Assembly: GCA_018389105.1 (NCBI GenBank) | Contig: JACATO010000308.1 | Location: forward strand, 1,983,001-2,047,000 | Reading direction: 5' to 3' | Source: Nautilus pompilius | Taxonomy: Eukaryota; Mollusca; Cephalopoda; Nautilida; Nautilidae | DNA: 64,000 nucleotides | Part shown: one piece after another, positions 48,158-61,528 of the stretch | Layout: every line of letters starts with the position of its first letter | How positions within the stretch are numbered: position 1 is the first letter of the stretch | Made by a program: the position numbers and the translations under genes | Notes under the pieces: generated by a model | What the model was told of the DNA's origin: nothing | What the model saw: only the letters and a program-made list of their open reading frames with translations | Database searches by the model: none

Positions 48158-50909
48158 ACTATTTTATAGAAATTTTGAAAGTGCATAAAAGAAACTAGTG
48201 CCTTTATGTGGTACAAGGGACATTGTTAAACAGTATGGAGGAAAAGGATCTTATGAGTATGGATTATATTGAAAAGAATGAAATTTTTTTTTTCAAAGAA
48301 TTATAATTTATTTTAAGTAAATGAATATCAAGATTTATTTCAATAATCATAATGCACTATATTAGGCCTGATTTTTTTTTGTATTGATACAATAAGTAAC
48401 AAAAATGTTTCATTTTTTATTTGTTTTAAACCTACCCAGTATATGGTTTAATGTTAAATAAATAAAAAAGAAAAAAAGGTTACTTTATATTAAAGAAAAT
48501 TTGAAAGGATGAAGAAAAACAATAGATGGTAAATCAAGCAGCATAGCTGTTTAGTACTACTACAAAAAAATGCAATTGCTAAATTTTTAATTTTAAAGAA
48601 TAATGCTTGGTTTTACTGATTTTAGTTTTTCCCTTTTGAGAAACAACCTTGGAGGCTTAAAATTATTTGATTTTCTTGAAAAAAAACCAACTGAATACAA
48701 ACACAATGTATCATGGTATTGTTATTAGGTCTCAAAACCTTTATCATGTTGCTTATATTTAAATTTACGTACACAAAGTCAGATTTGTAATTGATTGGTT
48801 GATTACACTTTTTAAAAATTACATCTGAATGACCAGTTTGTATTTATTCAAAAGATGTATGCATTCTTCTATTGAAAAGTAAATTAACCTTTTTTTTTTT
48901 TTAAATTTAATTATATTATTTGAGATTTCTACCAAGAAGTGATTCGTCCACAATGTATTGGTATCTATTTTAGCAGAATTCAAAAAGAAATATATACAAA
49001 TTGTAAACAATTGTTTTTTTTTCTATTACAAATATAAATTGAATTGCAGTGCACACAAATGTACGCAGTATTTTCCTGCCATTATTTGAGTTACCCCATG
49101 AGGGAAGCATTCAGTGGAGTCAGGTGGCCAAGCAGAACATGTGTCCACCTATTTTTTTAAATTTCGATTTTTGTGCATGGTGGATGTTTGGGACTATGAT
49201 TGTCGCAACTCGAGGGTTAAAGTAAATCTCTTATTATCAGCAAGGATGGATAGTAGATTACCACTTATTGTTTTCTTTTAGATCCAAATTAGAAATATTT
49301 TATAAAATCTACTTGGTAACTAGTATTTTGAGAAAAAATTTATATATGTATTCATTTAATCATCATTTTTTTAAAAAAAAAGATTCAAGCAGTTGAATTT
49401 TGCACACACTTAACATTTTCTGATAAAATGTTACAAAGCAGCATAAATTAGGTTCTCTTGGCAGATTTACCTGCTGTTTTGCATTTGTTTAACTTGTTTT
49501 TATTTTATAAGCATCATCACAAGAAATAGCATGCTAGGAGAATATAGTGCTTCATAATTCCACATTGTCAAAGAATAGCTGTTCCATTGTTTATTGTAGG
49601 GTAAATCTTTGATGTTTAACACTTGCTAAACAATATCGCAAGTTGGTATTCTGTTGCACTAAAAGCTGTTACAGCAAGTGACTGGACTATGCAGGCATAA
49701 ATCTCTCTTAAAGAGCTTATCTGTGCAGTCAGGATTTCCCATCCAGAAAACAATGTTGTTGTTTTTTGGAGCATAAAGAAAACAAAAACTTAGTCTTTGG
49801 TCAGCTAGAGTAATTTAATTGTAGAAGAATAGCAAGTGGAACCTGGTCAGATTCCCTTGGAAGAGCAAACCTAGCGTTACAAGTGAGAAGCTCAGGTCAA
49901 AAGCATTTCTTAAGGTTACTGTCTACTAAATAATGGAAATCGGTAGTAATACAAAGAAGAAATCTTGATGATAAATTCTGCTTCACATTGTGATTTTTTT
50001 GTATCACAATCCAATAAATGTTTAGTGGATGTATGATTCATACCTTACAATGCAATGTGAATAATAGGTTTCAATAAAAGGCGCTTGTTTTTCTATTGAG
50101 TAGCTTGATCCTAGATCTACTGCTGACCGCAGGCCTATAGGAACCTCCAACTGAGTCAATACTGTTCAAAAAACAATGCTCTGTTTAAATTTATTATTAT
50201 AGATATTAACAAAACTTTTCATGAATAAATATTTACTAATATAACAGGACACACGCATGCACGTGTGTCATAAATAATATTTATGATTTAGTTATTTTGT
50301 AGAGTCTCTGAAACAAAAGTTTGTGTGGACTCTTCTGTTTCATTCAGCCACGGTGGTGTCGGCCTGGGAGAATTGGCCAAAGATAGAGAATCTATTAATA
50401 TGTTTATGACTGGCCACATTGTCACCTCAGTTAAATCTAGCCTATCTGTACCATCTTTGTCAATGTGCATTATCATGAGATTTCATCTTTGTGTCATGAT
50501 TGACCTTAATTTTTAATATCACCACAAGTTCACTGATGGTGTGGAACTGTCTTGTTCAGCTTGTAGGGTGCTAAGCTTGGGTCTAAAATGGAGCAGCGAT
50601 TGGTGGTTTACTTATGCTGAGTGGTGAACTCCCTACAGAATAGCAAACAAATGCTCAAAATTACAGTAATAAACTACCCAACTGCTTATTTAGTTTACAA
50701 TCTTTAAGTGTAATTTGAACTACCTCAGATGAAGAAAACAACAACAAAAGCAAGTTTTTCACAGTCTGTGCATTATACTATAAATTGTGATGCTGTGAGT
50801 ATTTTTTTTCCCTTTATAACTTGGCCATTAAAAGTTAGAAACACACCACATTATAATACGAGAACACGTCCTGACAGTCAAGGTCTTGAAAACATGCTGG
50901 CAGGGTGGA

Positions 50910-51130
50910 AGTTGGGGCTTCAGCCTCGGTTACCGAGCGAGTAGTTAGGTATAAGGTGTCACAGCCAGTCCAGAGTTATCTGTGGAACCTATGCCATACG
51001 TGCCCAGACAAACTCTACTAGAAGTCTTTATTTCTATATGTGGGAGGGAATTCATGCTGATGGACTGAAGAGCGCATCAAACTGAGACATATCCAGGTCC
51101 CTCATACACAGCAAACGCTGGTTCAAAAAA
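50910..51130. repeat. dispersed repeat fragment, copy 2
   Basis: CTCTACTAGAAGTCTTTATT followed by TCTATATGTGGGAGG corresponds to CTCTACCAGAACTCTTTATT and TCTAAGATATGGGAGG near 7710. The match fades outside about 45 bases, so only an old common core remains. Confidence 0.4.
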
Positions 51131-51539
51131 TCAGTTGAGACATTTTTGTTCTGGTGAGGTATTAAACCCTATGATGGGCTAAATACTAAAATAATTAAAT
51201 AAAAAGGAATAAGGAAATTAAGTGCATCTCTTATAACATGTACATATTTAAAAACAACAACAACAACAAAACACTTTCAGAATTCAGTTTAATGTAGAGA
51301 TTTACAGGATGAGTCCTTTATTACTGCGGCTTAGCCTACACATCTGTGTCGCCCATTCACCTGAAACTTGTTTTACGTTTTGTTATCCATCACTCCATTT
51401 TTTTTTTTTTTTTTTTGGCATTAAGAAGAACGCTTGGGCTGACTGGCCATTTGGCAGGGTCTCTTTACGGAACATTCGTGGCTGTCTCTCCAGGTCTCCG
51501 CACCGAACAAAACTTATACCGTTATTTGCACTGTCGAAA

Positions 51540-51775
51540 TAGCTGACAAGACCAACAGGGAAGGCAGAAAGTGAAGAGTTAGTGGAAGTGGTACACCAGT
51601 TGTCATCGGAGCCTTAAGGGCAGTGAGAGAGACTGAGACTTGAGGATCTCTGGGAACACAGCCAGGATTGTTCGAGATGTGCTACAGCTCCCTGTTGTCC
51701 CTTGCTAGAGGAGGGTTCGAGTTGCACGGACCACTCCTTCGGAAGGATAATAATAATAATAATAATAAAAATGTC
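51540..51775. repeat. possible SINE-like element with AAT tail
   Basis: A moderately GC-rich segment carries GGGTTCGAGTTGC, close to an RNA polymerase III B box. It ends in a TAA/AAT microsatellite (about 51750-51770), like the simple-repeat tail of many SINEs. I could not locate a convincing A box or target duplication. Confidence 0.3.
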
Positions 51776-51899
51776 AGACTTACAGAAGATAACAACTTCA
51801 GACATTTTAACTGAGTATTTATTAACCTTTTAAATTTAAAAACAAAAACAAAACTGTAAAAATAAGATTAATTTTACCAAAAATATAGAGCTGGGTTTA

Positions 51900-52400
51900 T
51901 GATTCTGAGAGTTTAGAGGGGGAGGTGAGGGGTGCGGTGCTCTCCATAATTAAAAACAAAAAAGGTAGACGATGAGGGAGGCATTGGGAGCAGCAGAAGA
52001 CGACGATAGCGGTGAGATGCGTGGCTGCGCGCATCCACTGATGAAAGAAAAACGGTTTTCGTAAATAGCAATGTAAGTAAAATGGATGAGATTACTTTCT
52101 TTTCTTTCCTACTTCTGCCGGTAGAAAACTGTACCGTCCACAGACCGGAATTTAGTGTATGCAGTAGTAGGGGTTGATAATTGAAATTGGCTGGCAGGGT
52201 CTTATACAGAACACACACACACACACATACATATATTTATATATATATATTGATGTGTGTGTGTGTGTGTTCTGTATGCGTGTGGATACTATTAAAATTA
52301 AGGGCTAGCTAATAAAAATGCAGGCCCGTGTCCCTCCAGTCTAGGTCGTCGGTGGTCAGCGTCCGTCTGTCGCCATGTCCTCTGGATGGTGAGATACGTC
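51900..52400. promoter_or_regulatory. CpG-bearing patch, possible promoter
   Basis: CpG density rises here against an AT-rich background (GACGACGATAGCGG, GGCTGCGCGC, GTCGTCGG, CGTCCGTCTGTCGCC). An ATG at 52374 is followed after 14 bases by a donor (GGATG|gtgaga). I found no downstream exon that joins it in phase, so a gene start here is only a guess. Confidence 0.25.
52204..52277. repeat. CA/AT/TG palindrome
   Basis: ATACAGAACACACAC... runs into an AT core and out through ...GTGTGTGTTCTGTAT. The two arms are inverted copies over about 30 bases each. It could extrude as a cruciform and is a likely mutation hot spot. Confidence 0.85.
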
Positions 52401-55400
52401 TTGCCAAATTAACGAAGCGGGTTCGTCCTTTCTGTCTCACTCTCTCCTTTCCTTCATATTACAGATTTGTTCATAATTGTCAGCTCTGTCAGTAAAGATA
52501 GGGAGGAATGAATTCCCGTACTTATATATATATATTTGTTCGTACAGTGTAGGATTGGAATTTTAACATTCCATGGTGTGACTAATTAAATTTGCTTGGT
52601 TTGCATACGTTACTTGTTCTGCACGAGACCTTCCTCTCTGCACAAGTCGGATGCTATAACCTCTCGAAATTACCACCTAAGTCCTCAGGCATTTCCACCT
52701 AAGTATTTATTTACCTTTGCTGTCATTGGTGTGATCAGCAGGTACTGAGAGTGAAATGTAACCCGTCTCGTTGCTTGTAATGATAACAATGTACCCGTTT
52801 ATGAAATTACCGAAATATGTTTTACATTTTAAGTTAATAATTCTAATCTGACCAAAACAACAACAACAGCAACAACAAAAGGTTTACTTAAAAATAAAAA
52901 AAAATTGATGGTGGATATGGGCTTTTTCCCCTTTTTTTTAATATCTAAGACTAGATATTTTTTCAAATTTTGGTGCTTTCATCAAATCTATCAGCCAGGT
53001 ATCACTTTTACCTACAAACATTTGAACAAACGTGTGTCAATATATTTTTTTATACATTAAAATTTTATATATAATTGTAAGCTGAGCTATTGAAAGACTT
53101 AATGTTAGAATAACATTTTTTTTTTTTTTTACTATTATTGTTTTTTATTTTACATGAAAATGAGCATTTTTTTTTTTATTACAGCACTTAAGTTTGAGAA
53201 TGAAGACTGTGTCCTTCTACACCAAATTTTAAATCCAGAATACGGACGCATTTCAATTTTTTGAATACTATAAGTATTATCAGAAACAAGTTAGCAAGTC
53301 ACTTTTAATTAATGTTATATATGTATGTTTAAAATAAATTAAAATCTTTTAACAATGACATTTATTAGGACTTAATTTTCTTTGTCCTCGTTTTTAAAGC
53401 TAAAAATATCTAAGCAGTGTTAAATTGTTGGATTGACTGCGCGCATGCTTCTGTATTTTAAAAAAAAAATTAATTTAGCTGTATAGCTGAAATTTCATAG
53501 TCATGAGTAAACCTAATTTTTAAATATTACTTTATTCCATTTTTTTTTAAAATTGGGGTAGTTATTTCTTTGTCTAAAGAAATGCATAGATATTTGTACT
53601 TGGGTATAAACTTCTCTGCTTAGCTCTTTCACTACTGAGTTAATGGCCAAGCTGTGCCAGGATTAATTACTGAATGCCCCTTGTTTTGAGTAAGGGCTAC
53701 ACTAAACTTCTGATAGCTTTATTTATCATCACCAATTAATACCTTTGTAGACAGTCAGCTGTTAATCTGTGATGATGACTTAGAGCTAGTGAGAATGGCT
53801 TGTGGGCACAAGTGGTAAATAGAAGAGCTGCTGACAGCAGCTTACAGTAGTGAATGAGTTAAGTTAATGTGACCCATATGCATGATATTTAACAATACCA
53901 GAGGATAAAGTATTTTTTTAAAAAAAACAAACAGTATATAGACATGCCATTTTACTAAGATGTTTTATTTCATTTGTAATAAATTATAAGAGGAAGCTAG
54001 ATGATGACTATAAAACTATTAAATTTAGCAATATCATTTTTTTGTCAGCATTATGAACTACTGTTACAGTGATTTAGCCTGAAGGAAGCAGTGTGTAGTA
54101 AATATGAGAATACTGTTATGTTTTCAGGCACTTGAAAATGATGGATATATTTCAACTTTTGTTTTTATTAGAAATATAAAGCTAAGAATAATGAAACAGA
54201 AATGTCAGTTTAGTTTTCTACAATTATAAAGTGTAAACAAGTTTATTCACTGACAGGAGGACTGGTAGTGACTTAAAATATAAATACACTTGCTTTTTGC
54301 TGGCTTTGCTATTAGGACTTTAAAAAAAACAAAACTTAATTTCAAGAACAAATGTAAAATAGTTTTAAAATGTAAATGATGAGGACTTAAAAGGGTTGTC
54401 ACATTTCAACATGGGTAAAAAAATAAGCTAAAATATAATATAGCCATTAATAATAAAACTACTGGCATATGAAGAAAACCAAAAATATTTTTTGATAATT
54501 AGTTATTTTGGAACCTTGTCAGCAGAGAGAGGAGAGAGTCTTTCTGAGTCTAATTTTATTTATATTGACCTTATTAAATAAATGTTTCTTTTGTAATTAT
54601 GGTATATGGCAATAATAGGAGGGAAAAAAAGCAGTTGTGATCATTGGGTTATTAGCCACCTAGGCTTCTAAGTTAATGTGTGATATTTTTATAACCTAAT
54701 GCATATTTGACAGTATCAACTGGATTTTTGGCATTATCAAAAAATGTTTGTAGACTATGACTATGTAACTCAATAGGTTTTACTATTTACTTTTGTTATT
54801 GTCTAATGGTCACCATTTCAAATACTCTTAATCTGTTAATTCTATTAAGAGATGATGTAAAATAACTGCATCTGCATTAATCAAGGAATCGAAAATTGAT
54901 AACACTTTGCAATGTATTTATAAACTTTATTTTAGCTTTTTGTGTTAATATTTCCTTTTGTAATTATAATATAAAGGTTTTGATTTAAACAACATTGGGT
55001 AGATTAAGAGTGCAATGTATAGTGGTGGCAAAAATTATAAATGGATTTAGAGAACAATTTTCAAATGTTCATAACTTTTGCTAAAATGACCAATAACAGT
55101 ATTTTACCAATGGGGATTTAAAAAATTTTTTTTTTTTACAATTTTGAAAATTTCCATGTTTTATTACTTAATAATTTTGGTAATGTTTTTAATCGTGCTA
55201 TTGGTATTAAACAGGTATCTTTATAATGGGGATCCATTCTGTGTTATATGGAATCTGAGATGCTAGTAATATGCAGGGTTCATTATATTAATATGGAATT
55301 TTAGTATATCAGATGACTATTCTTGTTGAGTTTCTGCCATGTTTAATTAAATTTGTTTCATGATTAAAGTTATTTTGAAGCTTAAATTACATTTAGTCAT

Positions 55401-57880
55401 GAAATAATCTCCAAGAACATCTGGTATTTATGATTTAAACTATTTAAATTCTAACATATTAGTGTTTAATTAATGAAATTTTTAGTTCTGTTTATTTGGA
55501 TAGTATCAAGCAATGATCACTGATTGCTTGTTGGCTTTTATATATTATTATAAAAAAATGAACAAATATTCTTGATTGTTTTTTTTTAGTTCCGTTTTTT
55601 GTAAAGTAAATAGGAAAAATACTTAATTTTCTGCACAGAAGTTTGTAGAGCCATTGCATTATAATTGCAGCTGTTAAAGGCATGTGTTAAAGTAGTGCTG
55701 ATTATTTGATGTAGAGGACTATTGAAGCTAAGTTCTCTTTACTAAAATCCAGCACACCTTGCATAGAAACAAAAAAAATCTGAAATGTATTAATCAAGAA
55801 ACGGAAACAGCAAAGTTAGTAACAAATTGTCATAAATTGCATGGATACTATATGCTACATAAAGTTAGTGTATAATTGTGATTGATGTTACTGTTTAATA
55901 TTGCTTAATTGCTTGTTAGTGATGCATTTTACCTACCAGGGGTGTACTTATATCACAAACTTCTGTCCAGAAGAGTTGACTAAGCTTTTAAGGTTTAAAC
56001 TTCATTTTCTTTATAGATAAATTAAATAAACCTTAGCAATGTTTTGCCTTTTTTTTTTATTGATATAACAATGCAAATGTCTTGGATTAAATAATAAACA
56101 TCATATATCACCTTTTTTTTCTTTTTCAGATTAGTCTGAGCTCAGTTATACTGACATGTAAGTAAAATATTCTAACAAACAATCATGAGAAATATTTAGT
56201 AAATATCTTTGCTTATTTTGTTTACTTGGTATTAAAAGCAAAAAAAAATAAACTGCAACAATTTTAGGCTAATGTTGGTATAAGAGAGTTGAAAATTGTT
56301 AACTTTAAAAATGGAGAGCTCCATGATCAGACTCCTTCCCTTTTTCTAGGTATTGTTCACTACATAATTGTTCCATCACTACCAAAGAAATTTAATGGCT
56401 TTTATTTATTTCTCAAAATACTGAGAGAGGAAATAGTAAAGAAAAAAGATGATTATCATAACCTTTTATTAATCAATAGCATTTTTCACAAGTGTATTTT
56501 TACAAATATTTCAACAATTGATTTTGATAAATTTACCAAAATGTTGAATGAATTTCTATGTAGTACTACATTTTTTTAAAGTTTATCATTGTCATGTTGT
56601 TTCAAGTACAGATTTTTTACTATGTATAAAAATGGATTGATCTAGTTGAGTATCTCTCTTTAGTAACTAAACACTTCTTATTGCTGTATTGTGGTTACTT
56701 TTATTAAAGCAGTTTTGTTATCATGATAGATTTAAATTGCCACTGTTCTCTCATTGGAAAAGGAAAAATCAGTTTTATCTTAATTTTTTTTTTATACAAA
56801 TTTTCTTTTTCAGATATGTATAGTACATCATCATTAACACTAAAACTCCGAAATTTTGCTAATTTTTTTTTCTTACCCATTTTAAAATGCATGATATTTT
56901 AAAAATTTGTTTTAAAATGGAGGTATTCAAAACGAATTGCATTAGAATTATCTCCCTTTGTGCTCTTGTTTAAGAATTTTCTTATCTAAAAACATACTTT
57001 GACAGATTTATAATTCAAGACTAGTATAAAAAATTTTCAGATTTGGTCTAATTAATCAGATAATATGATAGTAAGTATAAAATTGTGAATGTATGTGAGA
57101 ATAAGCTGTTTGAAATATTGTAGAAAATATGAGCTATCACTTCAGTTTTGCTGTAAAACTCACCTTATCCAGTATCACTAGTGTATGGCCTAAAGCGTTT
57201 TAGTTTTTACTGGCCAAAAACATCTTTTAAATTTCCTCTGGGTCGAATATGGAGAATTTGAGTAGTTCAGTTTGAAGGTCACCTTATCAGGAAATTGAAC
57301 TACCTGATCTTCAACAATCCAATGTAATATAAATAAATGGTTTTTAATACTTCATAAGTTATTTGTTTAGTACTTTTCAAACAAAAAAATTTAAAATGGG
57401 AAGGAAGAATTAATGTGTGTGTGTGTGTGTGTGGGGGGGCAGTATTTAGAATTAAGTGTAAAATATGCTGTGTGAGTCTAGAGTCGACGGTATTGCTCTC
57501 CGTAAAAAGCAAAAATATCTTGTACATTTAGGTGACAGTAATGGTCTTGTTTTAATGTGATTTTTGTTGCTAAAATTTAAAAAAAAAATTTTTTTTAATA
57601 TATTTTTTTTGAAAATCCCCAAAACCAGCTATAATTGTTCTTGACAGAATTTTAATTGAATCATTTTTCTTTTTTAATGGTTTAGGACTAAGAGAATTTT
57701 TAAAATATTTTTAATGTTAATTATATCTGTAGATAAATTAATTGTAAGGTGTAGTTTAAAAATTCCTTTTAAAAAATTAAAGCACTTGCAAGTTAGACAC
57801 TTTAATTTTAAGAAAGTGATTCTGTGTACTAAGGATATTGCTCATAAATTTCTTTTTAAGGTTAAATATGAATAGCTGTG
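52401..57880. other. gene-poor AT-rich region
   Basis: A stretch with many T- and A-runs. A frame at 56289-56579 (+) and a small exon-like piece at 56140-56159 have passable acceptor sites, but no family resemblance and no good partner exons. I make no gene call. Confidence 0.5.
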
Positions 57881-57924
57881 TAATATGAACTGTGGTCTAA
57901 CTGGAGCATGGCACTTCGGGTGTG

Positions 57925-57991
57925 ATGGCCGAAGGGTATACAGAAGGTGAGTTTCCTTGAGGTGGTTAATTATGGTAGAACTTATCTGGTC

Positions 57992-58039
<48 letters not shown>

Positions 58040-59913
58040 AATGAATTGGTATCAACCTACAACAGTGTGAAAATCAAATCATTTTCTTTCTTCTATCTTT
58101 TTGTTGTATTCTGTAAATGGATAAAGTATTTTGTTTAGAATTTTTTCTTTTCAAACAGATCATAATTCAAGTAAACAATATCCTGGAAATTATAGTATTT
58201 AAAATAAGAAAAATTACATATAAACAATATCTTTGTACAGTTTTAATACTCAGTTCTTGTGATACAAGTTGAAAATAAATGTAGCAAGTTTTCTGGCATT
58301 TTGTTATAAAACATGGTCATATTTGCCCAAATATTAAACCATACATATAAATTTTGATTTCTTTGTTTATTCATTTTTTTAAAAAAAATTTTTTTTTTAT
58401 AATGGAAATATTTTTTGGGTAATCTTGCAGCTTAGTGATTTCGATTTTTTTCAGAACTACATATGCTAGTTTTCTTCATTTTTTTTCTTTGTTCATCTGT
58501 CATACTATTGTGATAATTGTTTTTTTTTCTGTAGTTATTAATATTGACTTTTGTCAAGATACTTAAACCAGTCTAAAATCTTTTTGAAAATTTTCTTTAT
58601 TTGGCAATCATTTGATTGTCTACTTAAAAATTATTTACTTTCCTATTCATGTCTAATTTTTATTTAGCCTTGTTTTGAAACTCATTCTTTACTTTTTGAT
58701 TAGAGCAAGTTTGTGGTGGCCTAAATGAGTGTTTATATAATGTGCATGTCTTCTAAGTCTACACAAGATTTTCTTTTAAAATCTGCCGTATAATACTAGA
58801 CCAACATTTGAAGCGATATAAATTCATATTAATATCCATGCACATCAGCATTTTTAATGGGTTTCAGACATTTCAGCTAGGATACAATTGCCATGTGCAG
58901 AAACAACTAATTGCCTGTGTTGCCATATGGTGAAAATTTTGCTTAGTAACAATTGATACTAGTAGCAAAAATTTATGAGCAGTAATGGAAAAAGGTGGAA
59001 ATAATACACTAGACTTAAAAAAAAGTAACATTTTAATTATTCTTTGGCTTGAACAGCCTTTGATGCAAAATTGATGTTTTTTTTTCCAGCCTGTTTCACA
59101 TGTTATTAACCATAAAAAATATTGCTGACTGCAGGATGGACACTGGCTATGCAGCATGATCGATTGGGGGGATGTATAATGATAAGTGACAAATTTTATA
59201 TAGGCACAAAATATAACTATAATTTAAAACTATTTGTATATAGATTATTTTGGTTGAAAATGCTACCAAAGTGGTCTCACTTTTTAGCCCTACTAATTGG
59301 AAAATAATCTAATTTTTATAGCCAATTAAAAACAGCAAAAAAAAATTCTTTAAATACATTGATATAATGCATGGTGTTAATCTGCTAGAACATACCTGAG
59401 AAAGATTGCAAGGTGCAATTAAAAAACAAACAAACCTTGACACCCACAAACAACTATAGCATTTGAAGAATTAGTCTTGATAGCTGAGTATTCTTGGCAA
59501 TGCTGAATATCTGGACAGACTATCAAAAACACTTGTGAAATGATGGTATCTGTTTCCATTGACCTGTGTGTAGCAACGTTTTTACCAAGGTGTATAAGCA
59601 AGTTTACTTCCAGTGATGTCAGTTGCACAGGATTTGGCCTTAGATGGTAGTTTGTTCAGTTTTGAATCTTATTTGTGGCACCATATTTTCTTTTTCCCTT
59701 TATGCAGGCTCCAGCATGGCAATACTTGGCCTCTGCCAGGGTGTCCAGGACTTTTTGCACACTGCCAACATTGAACCCATAAAGCATCTTTCTGATGAGC
59801 TTGATCAGCATAATATACTGATAGTTAGCACCTCATGTATACCAGGAATTTCAAACTTTATAGAAAATGGGGAAACACTCACAACAGCTTTAGCAATGCT
59901 TGATTTTGTTTGA
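57925..59913 (+). CDS. tentative two-exon gene, 75-residue protein of unknown function
   Basis: Exon 1 (57925-57946) starts at an ATG in a good context (G at -3 and +4) and reads MAEGYTE, ending GAAG|gtgagt. Exon 2 (59708-59913) follows a T-rich acceptor (ccctttatgcag) and continues in phase as GSSMAILGLCQGVQDFLHTA, NIEPIKHLSDELDQHNILIV, STSCIPGISNFIENGETLTT and ALAMLDFV, then TGA. The base composition of exon 2 is less AT-rich than its surroundings, and both splice sites are strong. I do not recognise the family. There is no signal peptide or membrane segment. Either exon could belong to a longer gene, and the pairing is inferred from phase and splice-site quality only. Confidence 0.45.
57986..58034. 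repeat. long poly-T run
   Basis: About 45 uninterrupted T bases. It could be the tail of a retroposed sequence on the - strand or simple slippage. It lies in the intron of the tentative gene. Confidence 0.9.
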
Positions 59914-60333
59914 ATGCCAGATGAGTTTAACCATGTGTAACTATTGATTCATGATACACACTACAATGTATGCAGATTTATAGGGCAATTGCCAGCAAAT
60001 AAATTAATTATGAATATTCATCCTTTTTACATAACTTTCTGGATTTTTACTGTTTGCAGCTAACAAATATAGAACATAAGCAAATTTTAAGCTATAATTG
60101 CATAGGTGGTATTGAGTAGTTCAGAGTATTTTGAAAATATTTAGTCATATTAAAAAAAAAGATATATTTATGGTGGTTTTGATTTTAGATAGAACATTAT
60201 TTTTAATGATTCACTGAAGTGGTTTTAAGTGTTCAGATTGAGCTATATAGTTTATTTTCTAAATATGGCTGACTATCAAGTTTTTCATCATGGGGTGTTG
60301 TTTTTTTTCTTTAATGTTGGTTGGAGTATTGTT

Positions 60334-60743
60334 ATAAATACTCTGAATTTGATGATGACTGCAGTAATTAAGACTATTCTCATTTGAGGAACCAAGGAAG
60401 AAATTATCAGTTGATATAAATACTCTGAATTTGATGATGACTACAGTAATTAAGACTATTCTCATTTGAGGAACCAAGGAAGAAATTATCAGTTGATATA
60501 AATACTCTGAATTTGATGATGACTGCAGTAATTAAGACTATTCTCATTTGAGGAACCAAGGAAGAAATTATCAGTTGATATAAATACTCTGAATTTGATG
60601 ATGACTGCAGTAATTAAGACTATTCTCATTTGAGGAACCAAGGAAGAAATTATCAGTTGATATAAATACTCTGAATTTGATGATGACTGCAGTAATTAAG
60701 ACTATTCTTATTTGAGGAACCAAGGAAGAAATTATCAGTTGAC
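60334..60743. repeat. 82-bp tandem repeat, 5 copies
   Basis: The word TACTCTGAATTTGATGATGA starts at 60339, 60421, 60503, 60585 and 60667, exactly 82 bases apart. The units end ATTATCAGTTGATA. Only a few single-base differences are visible between copies (for example GACTACAG against GACTGCAG, TCTTATT against TCTCATT). There are no spacers, so this is a minisatellite. Confidence 0.97.
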
Positions 60744-61227
60744 TTAGTTATTGTTGATACATATAATTATGCTGTGTTTTAATCACCATCAAAAAGATTT
60801 TTCAGAGTTTGGTAAATAGTTTCTATCACATAATTCAACTGTGTATGAACAGATATGGATTATTGATTAGATCTGATTTATAACTTAATGTTAAAATTAT
60901 TGTGATAAATAAAACTTCATAAAATAAAATTTTGTGTGCGTGCGTGCGTGTGTGCTGAAATTTTTTTTTGTCTCTTTGTATTGATTTTAAAATACCATTA
61001 TCATTTTCACTTAATTTTTTATATGTTCAGATTGAGTTCTGGGAAAACAACTTGATTAATTTTTGAGGAAAATATACTTTAAAAAGAAAGTTTTTAAATT
61101 ATTTATTTGAAGATTAACAATTTTGGAGAGAGCATTCTTTGGGTAAATGTCCTAAGTGAACAATTTTTAAAGGATACTTTTTATTTTTGTTTTGTGGTGC
61201 TGAAATTGAATCAATTATATTTAGATA
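60744..61227. other. AT-rich spacer before the Tigger element
   Basis: Nothing supported apart from a short GTGCGTGCGTGCGTGTGTG run near 60933-60952. Confidence 0.6.
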
Positions 61228-61528
61228 CAGTAAAACGTCCATTTTACGTACCCCTTGGTACCAAGGGGTGTTCGCAAATTGAAAATTTTGTAAACTAGAT
61301 CATGCATATATTTCGTGTACTTTTTATGTTGTTAGTGTTTAAGTATCTTGTTTGAAGCAGACGGTTGAGTCGTAGACTGCTGATATGTATGGTAACAATA
61401 AAAAACTCAATACAGTAAATGAAATATTTTTTTATTTGTTCAGTAAAGTAAACATTCAATGTTAATATACATACACTAGTTTAGTTTGTAAAAACAGAAT
61501 TGCTGAATGAAAAAAGAAATCTAAATAA

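Larger units (their letters stand above)
48158..51900. other. gene-poor region downstream of CWC22
   Basis: AT-rich DNA with T-runs. Segments at about 50290-50640 and 51400-51760 are less AT-rich and look repeat-derived, but I cannot assign a family. No supported gene. Confidence 0.5.

Noticed and set aside
50288-50476. EF-hand-like frame on the - strand (HIDKDGTDRLDLTE)
   Set aside because: One loop-like match only, with no second EF-hand, no splice partners and repeat-like surroundings.
51700-51740. tRNA gene suggested by GGGTTCGAGTTGC
   Set aside because: No cloverleaf can be drawn around it and no A box at the right distance. At most a SINE remnant.
56289-56579. 96-residue frame on the + strand
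   Set aside because: AT-rich, low-complexity composition with no recognisable domain and no convincing exon partners.
60334-60743. CRISPR array
   Set aside because: The 82-base units abut with no unique spacers, and the genome is animal.
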